This document shows positions 47,721-57,410 of a DNA stretch of 64,000 nt, piece by piece. The notes below the pieces were generated by a model. It was not told where the DNA came from. It searched no databases and worked only from the letters and a program-made list of their open reading frames with translations. Source of the DNA: Pyxicephalus adspersus (taxonomy: Eukaryota; Chordata; Amphibia; Anura; Pyxicephalidae); contig NC_092868.1 of NCBI RefSeq assembly GCF_032062135.1, forward strand, positions 47,250,638-47,314,637, in the 5' to 3' direction. The position numbers and the translations under genes are program-made. Numbering within the stretch: position 1 is the first letter of the stretch; every line of letters begins with the position of its first letter.

Positions 47721-49194
47721 TTATTCCAAAAGGAATTGACTGAAACCACTCCATGAAAGGAATCACAAACCAAATTTTAGCCTACATTTGGGAAACATTT
47801 TATTGATACTTTACCAAATCTAACAAAGGAACAAATAATGAATACTTTAACATCATGCTGGAATACCAATATCCCCTACTGACCCTTGTGATCGGGTCTA
47901 GGGTAACACTATCCCAGCTGATCAGACCCAACCGAATTCATAACTTGTTTTCCTCCAGATAAAAAATCTGGGCTGATCTTATAATTGGAAGACTCATCAG
48001 GTGAAAATCAGGAAACAAGTCTGAAAAATGAAAACCAATGCAGCCACCACATCTAGGCCCTGATAATCTGCAATATATTAGCATTATGTTTGGGTTTAGA
48101 TATTTTAATAGGTGTCTAATCATTCCCCTACTAGGATCACGCTATTCACAACAGTCTGGGGATGCAGAAAACATTGGCAGCATGCAGCATAGTCACAGCC
48201 TTACATCCTTTACCATAAATGGGGGCAGACGGGTTCCTTCTCCTGCCAGCGGGCAGTGCGATATTTTCATGGGCACTGTTTAGTTTTATATTAAATTGCA
48301 TTACACTTTCCTTCTCTGCTTTTCCCTTGTTAAAACATAATAATGACTCAACTGTGTGCAGAAAGTGCCAGGATATGAGTCAGATTCTAACAAGTTACTT
48401 ACGGTATGGGCTAAAACAGGTACTATAATGAGGATGAAAACATGATGACAATATAGAAGGAGCTGGCAGCCAGGTGAATATTAATAAGAAGTGTCAGAGC
48501 TGAAGATGTATTGGAGTGTAATAAATATTCCTCTTTTTGGAGACGTGAAAGCTCTTGCATTAGCCAGCTTACATGTTGTGTCTGGAATAGTTTGCATAAG
48601 TGATTGCCTTATTTTTTTTTTCTTTGCTGGAGTGAAGTCAAAATTTAAAATATTTCTGTAAAATTTATAATTAGAGCAGAACACTGGCCAAGGAGCTGCA
48701 TGAACTCCTAACATGTTTATATATGAACTGTTCTACCTGTAGAAATCATTCTGAATCATTCATTTGTATGATTCCTATACCTCTGCCCCTCTGTATAGCT
48801 CGGAGGCTTGCACAACCGTTCACTATTGTAGATTTGTGGTTTTAGGGACAAGGGGGTAGTGGGTTGGGGTTGCTGGCATTGTAGCAAGAAGATTCATAAG
48901 ACATTAAAAGACCCAACTAATAGTATAGAAATAAGAAAGATATCTCTGCTATTGACCTTTCTACTGCCATCGCAGTGCAATGGAAGAAGCAGACATAATT
49001 TATCCCAGGTGAACTATACTTCTCTCTCTGTGACAGTTGTCATTAGTTAAAACTACAATTTTTACCCCGTTCTTTCCTTAGCCAATCACTGGCTATTCAC
49101 AGTAAGGGGGGTCTGGCTATGGAGAGAAGGTGTATCAATGAACTGGAGCACTAGAAGTACAGCAGAGCCGATGCCTTCTCCAGGGGTGAAGTAT
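47721..49194. other. Unassigned non-coding sequence
   Basis: No gene or named repeat that I can support. Confidence 0.45.
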
Positions 49195-49361
49195 GGGTCT
49201 GATTTAATAAAGCTCTCCAAGGCTGGAGAAGATACACTTTCATCAGTGAACCTGGGTGAACCAGCAAACCCGGAATTAATCTGGACCAGGAATGAAAACA
49301 TTTGCTAGCAAATAGCAAACGAGTTTTAAAAAATCCATTCCAGGTTTGCTGGATCACCCTG
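49195..49361. mobile_element. Palindromic foldback element, copy 11 (family A), right end lost
   Basis: It starts gggtctgatttaataaagc and follows the family until ggtttgctggatcaccctg, after which similarity ends. About 55 bp of the right arm are missing. Confidence 0.8.
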
Positions 49362-49802
49362 GGTCATACTCCAGGTTCTGCCATGAGCTTAGCATAAGCT
49401 TATCGCTTGACCCCAGCTGGCATTGAGAGCTAGGGTTTCCATTACTAGTGCCTCCAGAGATCTGCCGGAGTACCACAAATTTCACATAAACATTGAGATA
49501 TTCACAAAATGCGTGACCAATGAATGTCAAAGGAAAAGTAATAAAATTTCCATAGGCTTTTATAGATATCACCAAAAAGTTTGATAGCCACCTGTTTGCA
49601 TCTTTGTGCCATTATCATTATCTCCAAGAAACTACATCAAATTTAGTTCCAGTTTAAGAACAGGTAATTGGAGTGCAGTGCAACTGGGATCACCAATAAA
49701 ATGCCAACTGAAAACTGGACAAGTGCCATTTGGTCTGAACAATTCTTATTATAGCTGCAACAAATGGAAGGGCCAGCTGTAAGTACTTTAATAAGAGGTA
49801 CA
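49362..49802. other. Unassigned sequence
   Basis: Nothing recognised. Confidence 0.4.
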
Positions 49803-50022
49803 TTATTATTATACAGTATTTATATAACACCAACATATTATGCAGCACTTTACAAAGTTCATAGTCATGTCACTAACTCAGTCTAAGTGTCAAGGGAGGA
49901 AACCCACACAGACACAGGGAGATCTTGCAAACCCCATGCAGATAGCATCCTGGTCGAGATTCAAACCTGGGACCCAGTGCTTCAAAGGCCAGAGTGCTAA
50001 CCACTGAGCCACTGTGCTGCCC
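49803..50022 (-). mobile_element. tRNA-like SINE, minus copy
   Basis: The reverse complement begins gggcagcacagtggctcagt with a good A box and the B-box-like ccaggtttgaatctcga. It ends in the tail gtaaagtgctgcataatat, then ttatataaatactgtataa. The middle is shortened: the 'attagattgtgagcccc' segment is lost. TACATT occurs at both flanks (49799 and 50024), a possible short target duplication. Confidence 0.85.
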
Positions 50023-50389
50023 TTACATTGTAAAATAAATAAATAAAATCAGCCAATTAAATCAATGAAAAGTGTATTTCCTGCAGTAACTGCAAAATAA
50101 CATTGAATCAGCATGCACCAAAATTTTCAAGGGGCATTTAGAACACTCTTTTGCTCAACCCACGCTTTAAAAATGGAAGGCAAAAATGCAAATATTATAT
50201 ATATATATAGTTTGTTTCAGCAGAATGTCTACCCCATCACACTTTTATTCCCTGAATACTGTCATGTAGATCTCTCTAACCTGCACATTACACAAGTTAG
50301 ATATCCAGTAATGCAAACTCATTTGTTGTATATTGTTCTGCAGATTTAACCAATGCCTTTCATATTGATGTGCTCATCACTGTATACAA

Positions 50390-50560
50390 TGACCTTACCT
50401 TATCGACCCACAAATAATGTCATCCTCCACCCCAGCTGATGCATTTTTCATGCTTTAATTAATTGTAAAAGGCCCTTTGTGCTGCTGCTCAATTGGATTA
50501 AAGTGACAACAGGAAGGATCTCCTGACACATGTATTTTTAGTAGCTCTAGCCTGGGGTGC
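50390..50560. promoter_or_regulatory. Candidate conserved regulatory block
   Basis: TTAATTAATT at 50455-50464 and GGATTA at 50495 (OTX/bicoid-type in reverse) lie in complex sequence with gctgatgcatttttcatgc and aaagtgacaacaggaagg. The look is that of a vertebrate conserved enhancer. No alignment was made. Confidence 0.32.
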
Positions 50561-51609
50561 GGAGCGTGGGTTTAATGTAGGATATTGTGCTATGTTTATT
50601 TAGTGCTCGGGGGTAAGGAATGGATGACACCTACACACTTTCATAATTATGAGTGCACTGGTATGAGCAGCCAAGAGACTCTGCTTTCTAGATCTTACCA
50701 ATGGTTGGTATGTGTGTACCATGGGGGTATCAGTGTCACCTGTTGTAGGACCTGTCATAATCCACAAGTTGTTGAAAAGTCAGAGACACCAAAAAAATAC
50801 CTATCTATACATGAAAGTTATATAATACAAATAATAAATATATAAGGGGAATATTTATTTGGTATATTGATTACACAGAACTGATATATAAATTAAGACC
50901 AGAAAGGTTTGGTCCACATGGCTTCACCACCGGGGTAAATAGAAGATCTGCAGTGCGGTGACTGCAAGAAATAGGACCTACACCCCATCTGTCATAAAAA
51001 GTACAAAGCTGCACATACCTTTCTTTATTCTCTAGAGCATTTTAGAATCCCCTGATCCCACGACTATATTGAGTTTTTCCAGAACTGTCATTTTGAGCAC
51101 CTTGGAGTCAGGGGACACCTGATCCTTTTACAAGTGAACACATATATAAATTACTCCCCTTGGCTAATTAAATTCGATCTGTTCCCATCATCTATCATAC
51201 AGGTTTTACCATGTTGATGTAATGTCAGAAGAGTTTTTCAATCTTTCTAAATCTTTAGATTTCATGACAAGAATAATCCAGTGGTCCTACCTATAAAAAA
51301 AACAAAACTTTTAAAGGGAGACAACTATCTCTCCTTTGTTCTTTGGGAGTGTTACCTTCGCATCTTCTTCACTGGTTGAGACTACAAGTGGCCATGCTGA
51401 AACATACTTCATGGCATGTGGTCCAGGCCAATAATGTGCAGCTGCATGCAATCATGATGCAGCTAGTGCATATAGAAAGGAAATCACCTAAAAAGACTTG
51501 AAGTGGTCTTTAGCACTGAAAAAGTGTTATAGCAATGTTATAGCAAACTGAATGTAATTTAGTAAGTGTATCGCTTGCAGATCATTACCTAAAGCCACAA
51601 TTTGATTAT
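50561..51609. other. Unassigned non-coding sequence
   Basis: No gene or named repeat that I can support. Confidence 0.45.
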
Positions 51610-52400
51610 AGAACTCTTGTTGCACCTGTTGGTGTGGGCACTTCCTATTGGCACCTATTGATTGGACACTTCCTATGGGCACCCATTGGTGGGTGCACTT
51701 CCTATGGGAACCTATTGGTATGGACATTTCCTATTGTCACCTGTTGGCGTGGACACTTTCTATCAGCACCTATTGGCGGGGTCATTTCCTTTAAGCAGCT
51801 ATTGGCACGGACACTTTCTATAGACACCTATTTTGGGGGCACTTCCTATAGGAACCTAGTGGTGTGGACATTCCCTTTTGGCACCTGTTGGCGTAGACAC
51901 TTACTATGGGCACCTATTGCTGTGGACACTTCCGATAGGCAGCTATTGGTGTGGACACTTCCTATTGGCACCTATTGGTGGGGTCACTATCTATTGGCAT
52001 CCATTGGTGTGGACACTTCTTGTTGGCACCTATGGCTGTGGACACTTTCTATTGGCACCTATTGCTGTGGACACTTCCTTTAGGCAGCTATTGGCATGGA
52101 CACTTCCTATTGACTCCTTTTGGTGTGGACACTTCCTATTGGCATCTGTTGGCGTTGACACTTTCTATCGGCACGTATTGCTGTGGACACTTCCTATTGG
52201 CATCTATTGGTGTGGACACTTTCTATTGGCACTGATTACTGTGGACATTTCCCATAGGCAGCTATTGGTGTGGACACTTCCTATTGGCAGCTATTGGTGG
52301 GGACACTATCTATTGGCATCTATTGGTGTGGACACTTCCTATTGGCACCTGCTGTTATAGGCACTTTCTATTGGCACCTATTGGTGTGGACACTTTCCAT
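51610..52400 (+). repeat. 29-bp minisatellite, about 27 units
   Basis: The consensus unit is ttggcacctattggtgtg followed by gacacttccta. The word ttggca recurs at about 51965, 51995, 52023 and 52052, and onward at 28-30 bp. The unit lacks stop codons in all three forward phases. Because 29 is not a multiple of 3, three long overlapping frames result (51634-52083, 51878-52360, 51951-52235) whose proteins repeat every 29 residues. That is a property of the repeat and not evidence for a gene. Confidence 0.95.
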
Positions 52401-53689
52401 TGGTCACCTCTATAATTTTGTGACATATTCATGAGCTTTGCAAGTAGCCCAATAAATCTCCACCCACTAACTTTAATGCAAATTTGATTATATATGTTTG
52501 TTATTTGTTGGATGACAATGAGAGGTTGAATCCAAAATATTCAAATTAGGGCTTCTTCAGTCCCTATTCTTGGCCCTGCAATGGTTTACTACCAGACGCT
52601 GCTACCTGTCTGTGCACCTGATTTCATGTCTCCCTCCTGCCTGGTACTGTCTCTGCCTGCCTGTGGAGGACTTTGACTTACACCTAAAACCTTACCTGGC
52701 TTATGCATAGTACTACTGCTTTTTTCTGTTGATAACATAACATTAAGCTTGTTTTATGAACATGTGATTTACCCCATGGCCCTTGTGTTGCCTGTCACCA
52801 CTTCAAGGGTCACCTGAAAAACAGTGCATTGAGCAGTAGGCAGGATGTAGGGGTGGAGAAAGGCATTGGGTTGGGTGCACAGGAGAGGAACATGGGTGTG
52901 GAGGAGCAAGTGGGTCCTCAAATCATTTCTGCACAGGGCCCACTGTTGGCTACATTTCCACTGAGTGTTGGTTACGTGTGCCCATACCTGAATGTTAGAA
53001 ATCTCTACCGGGGCTCCTGTAGTGAATTATGGAGATGGAAGTAGGAACAACTGCTGTCCAGAATATAAGGCAAAAAGACAACAAACACTCATTATGAACT
53101 CACTTAAAATACTCAACACGTTCATTGTGAATGTTAGTTACTCTATACAATGTAGCTTTTCCAGATTAGATAAAGTATTCAAATAAGAAAAACCTCATAA
53201 AAGAAAAATATCATCATTAAAAGTAAAAAACAACTAATAAAAGCTAAAATATCAATACCAGTTTGTTCTGCAATATTTTCCTTCAGGCTAAAAATTTTTC
53301 CCACAGTAATTTTTCCTGACACTAGATGTCCTCAGTTTGATGGTCAGCATCATTCAACCCACTTCTAAACCCAAGAGAATGGACGGTGAAAGGAGAAGCA
53401 GCAGCACAGTGATTATTACATCTCTCTGTCACTTTCTATTCCTAAAAGCACCCAGTTTGTTGTTCTTTTTCTCAAAGTGCATCTAGAGATTGAAACTAGG
53501 TCAGATTCAGATACTTACACTCCTTGCATTTTAAATTACATATAATTAATCACAGAGCTACATTAATTTATGTCTTATATATCTGCCTAGAGTTAAGCTT
53601 TGAATAATCCCGGTGTCCTTTTCAGTCCAGTCATTTCAGTTATGCATAACACAAAAGCTGCTGTTGTGTGATTCTCATGCACGCATATA
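52401..53689. other. Unassigned non-coding sequence
   Basis: No supported gene or repeat family. Confidence 0.45.
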
Positions 53690-54345
53690 GGTCCCTCACA
53701 CCTCTAATTATAGCTCGCCCCTTACACCGTCCCTATCGCCGCGGCCGCTAATGAGAAGCAGACAGGAATGACAGCTATGAGAAATCCGAGCGCTCATTTA
53801 AATGAAATGTAAAGCACTAAAATAAAATCGATAATCGCATGTAAGATGCCAGTCACCGGTTTGGAATGGAAATGTGATCCCCGGGAACAGAGTGTGCCAA
53901 AGTGACCCATCCGTTCACTTCCTGTCACTGGAGCATGTTTCCAGTGATTCATGCCCTGACAGTTTTCATTTCCATGCTCGGAGGTGGAGTGGGAAAGAGT
54001 GAAACCACTAACACCCCCCTCTGCCCCCTTAATGCTTCTGTGTGCTGATTCAGTCACAGAACATGCTTTGCGCATTCATTGAGCGGGATCTTAAAAGGGA
54101 AACGTCGGCCTTGGCTTGCAGCAGCAGCAGCTGGGCCAGACGAAAAGGTAAACAAGGACATGAAAAAGCTGCAAAGACATCTGATTTACATTATTGTGTC
54201 TTTCTCACATCGCCCGCCTGCCTGCTCCAGAATGTGTTCTGCAATCTTGTTATTCAGAATTATTCATCCAATTACAATGGAAGTCATACGTTGTGGGAGA
54301 GAATAGGAAATGTAAAAAATTAATTCTTGCGTAGGGAACGGAATG
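53690..54345. promoter_or_regulatory. Candidate conserved non-coding block, GC-richer core
   Basis: A NotI-type GCGGCCGC at 53741 followed by TAATGAG, a cagcagcagcagctgg stretch at 54119, and complex sequence such as cagaattattcatccaatt (54256) lie in a repeat-free 650 bp. It ends just before the long-inverted-repeat element. The minus frame 53794-54075 and plus frames 54042-54323 conflict and have no domain. I infer an enhancer-like or exon-free conserved block. Confidence 0.33.
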
Positions 54346-54380
54346 TCAAAATAATAAAAATCTGACATATTAGGGAGGAA

Positions 54381-55412
54381 GAAAAAATTAAGAAAGAAAC
54401 TGGGTTTTCTTGGCAATGGGGTAATATATTCAGTGAGTTATATTCAAATTCATATAAAACACAATTCATAATTCAGTAAATAAGTGAAACAAATAAGTGA
54501 TACTGTCTTTCCCCAATCAAGATACAGTGGGGTGTAAGACCATCAGACTAGACATAAATATCTGTGATACTTATTAATAGAAATAACAAGTGGTAGGAAA
54601 GTGGTAACATCTTGTGTCACGACGCGTTTCGCCAAACAACTTTCTCAGGGGATCTGCGAACCACATTATTTGACTGTACACAGAAAAAAAATGACATGCA
54701 GGAATGATTAATAGAATATAGAATAAGATCATCACATTTTCACTTATGATCAGAATTAAATGAACATTAGATTACTGTTATCTGTTACTTATGAAGATGA
54801 TAAATAAAGTCATAACCAGAGCATAGTATTGTATATATACTCAGAATTGTGGTTGGTTATTAATCTTATTATATAGACATAGTATCAATATTCATTCCTA
54901 TAGTACCATTCTTTAATATGTGTAGGTGTTAAAAAAGAAAGGAAGAATCCATATTAGTGATTATAGTTGAGGATGTAAAAAATATGTATTATAATAGTTT
55001 TAGTATAGTATATAAATAATGAATGCTTGTGCTCACTGTCAGAGAGTTGGAGGGATTATTCACACAGGGATTAGTCTAGTCAATAAGTGCTAAGAATTAC
55101 GCTTTTCTACCCACTCATTATTCCTAATAATAAGTATCACGGATATTTATGTCTAGGCTGATGGTTTTACATCCACCGTATCTTGATTGGGGAAAGACCG
55201 TATCATTTATTTGATTTTACTCATTTACTGAATTATGAATCGTGTGTTATATGAATTTGAATATAACTCACTGAATATACTACCCAATTGCCAAAAACTC
55301 CAGTTTCTTTTATCATTTTTTCCAACATGTATGGTATGCGTTTAGCATACATTGGGCTGGCAAGTCAAACCTTGTAGAATAGAATAGAAGGCCAGGAGAC
55401 GCTTTTCTTTTT
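54381..55412. mobile_element. Element with ~200-bp inverted repeats and 14-bp flanking direct repeat
   Basis: The left arm (about 54389-54595) and the right arm (about 55115-55316) are inverted copies at high identity. Shared words include atattcagtgagttatat, caaattcatata, aattcataattcagtaaat, tttccccaatcaagatac and agacataaatatc. The centre has gacgcgtttcgcc (54622), the reverse of a 'ggcgaaacgcgtc' module known from frog repeats. The direct repeat atattagggaggaa lies at 54367-54380 and 55413-55426 and looks like a target duplication. If so, the insertion includes about 95 bp beyond the right arm. There is no open frame. The class is unresolved. Confidence 0.75.
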
Positions 55413-56661
55413 ATATTAGGGAGGAAAATATTTCTGGAATATATAACAAAAGGAAATAATGCGGGACTAATACTGCAATACTAACCTGTCCCTGTTATGT
55501 GGCAGGCCATCATCTTCAATGTCCTTCTCTTCCTGAATAGGATCCTTGGCAATTTGGATTCACCAGGCTGGGATGACGTAACTCTGGAGCAGCACGCAAA
55601 AGTTTTTTTTATTTCAGGCATGCACAAGAGAAACCAGGATTGCTGGGTATCACTGGAAACAAATGCTGAGCTGGGCTTTGGGTGGTGATCAGAAAGGTAA
55701 GAACACCATCTGTCCCTTTCTGCAATCAATACCTGCTTGATTGGCTTTTGTTCAAAGTGGGGATTTGTTTCTCTGAATTTACTATTATATCAGTAAATAC
55801 ACACCTTGTAAAGAAGAGCTCAGATTGGGAAAGAGCAAAGAAGCACAAGGAGGCAATCAGATGTGCAGAGTGAAAAAAGAGAAGAGCTCATCAGTCTTCT
55901 GCTTTTCTTTTTACTGTCCAGAAAAAGGATGGGGGTAGAGAGAAGACCTGTAAGTGAAATTGAAATTGCAGAAGAAAAAGCTCAGCTTCCCATCCAGATA
56001 GGTTTGTGCTACGGGGTAAAGCTGTGTAAACCTCAGGATTAAATGGACGGAGCTTTTTTACCTATCAAGGGATAGTTCCTCTGTGTATGCCCGGAGTTCA
56101 GCTTTAACTGCCAATAATATTTCTACCTGCAGGTCCTGAAAAAAAAAGCCCTTGTGATTTTTCTCATCTGATTTTCTTTATAATCAAATGACGCAATGGA
56201 AGATGAGAACATTGTGCAGACACACACACACTAATCTAATGACAATAACTGTACAAAATACTCATCTACCCATTAGTGAAATGTGCGGTTACCGTTACTC
56301 CCAGCTGGAAGCACAATGGGGAAAGGTCATATGACTGTCTCAATCAGGTTCATTTGATCACAGTTATCAGAAATTCCATTATTTCAGCCTTCTGCAGGAT
56401 CGCAATTCCAGAAACCACATTAGGTCTGATTTCATTGCAACCACATTTTCCTTGGTGTTCAGAGAGAGGACTGACAGGGAGGAGTAATAAATGTTCAAGT
56501 GCTAAAACATTCCAAAGGTTTGGGTTAGCTGATGATTATGGGGGAACCAAATTCAGATTGCATTGGGTAATATAATAAAATTCCCCTTGTTATTTAGATT
56601 TTTTTTTAGATTTTATGTTCAGGGGAAGAGGAGGAGACTACAGTAATCCTATGGGCCAAAG
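55413..56661. other. Repeat-derived and unassigned sequence
   Basis: The segment 55485-56107 resembles a frog palindromic repeat (caggcatgcacaagag, tgctgagctgggctttg and the end ccggagttcagctttaac), but I cannot pair its ends. A (CA)n patch lies at 56219-56230. No gene is supported. Confidence 0.4.
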
Positions 56662-57410
56662 CAGCGGTTGGCAACCGGTGATCCACGGGAAAAATTTGGT
56701 GGTCCACAGAAAAATTTAGACAATATTTTCAATTTTAATGTTTTATTAATAATAAGACAAAAATAATATATCAAATAAATTCTTATATTCTGAATGAAAA
56801 TTCACCTTTATATTGCACTAAATTCACGAACTGTACTAGAGACAGAAAAACAAGGGAGGCGCAGCGTGACGTCAGTGTGATATTAAGTTGTATGAGGCAA
56901 CCATTGCCGAGCCGTACCCTTCAGTATTGTTTCCACCATTACAACAGTCACCCCGCTCTGCCAATACTGATTCTCATCCGATTGTTTTTTTTTATTTGTT
57001 TATTTCGCAGATGTTTTTTTAGGTAAGTATGACCTTAACTATGTATTTTCTTTAACTGTTATACTGAATGGCATCAAACAGTTTGACTTTGATAATTTTC
57101 ATTTCTTGTTTGGTCTTAGATTGGAATGGAATAAACTCATAATAAGTGAGAAAAAGCAAACAAATATTTTCGATTTCTTTAGTAATACCAAAGATAATAC
57201 AACTAATGATAATAGTAACAATAGTAATACTTCACTTAACCGTGAGCTGATCAATGAATCAGAGCCGTCACAGTCCTTGTCAGCACCATTAGGAAGATCA
57301 TTTTTTTACCAATGTATTTATCTTTTAATTAAAAAAATCATAATATTGGTGATAGGATTTAAAATTATGAATTTAGTGGTCCGTGAGGTCAGCAAAGTTG
57401 ATGACCGCTG
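56662..57410 (+). mobile_element. hAT element copy B with transposase N-terminal remnant
   Basis: The left end cagcggttggcaaccggtg and the right end, in reverse complement cagcggtcatcaactttg, are the inverted ends. The 8-bp flanks ggccaaag (56654-56661) and ggctaaag (57411-57418) agree at seven of eight. The plus frame 57106-57441 includes a Ser/Asn-rich stretch starting ISEKKQTNIFDFF, in phase with the ATG of copy A; the ATG here is changed to ATA at 57142. A splice donor-like ttaggtaagt (about 57019) and acceptor-like ggtcttag (about 57112) precede it, as for a 5' non-coding exon. The BED-finger and catalytic parts are absent, so the copy is dead. A domesticated gene is not supported. Confidence 0.88.

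Noticed and set aside
51634..52360. Long open frames with Trp-rich 29-residue repeats
   Set aside because: They translate a 29-bp minisatellite in all three phases, with no start context, domain or splice support.
54042..54323. Coding exon in the GC-richer block
   Set aside because: Plus and minus frames conflict, none shows a domain, and no convincing splice-site pair bounds them.
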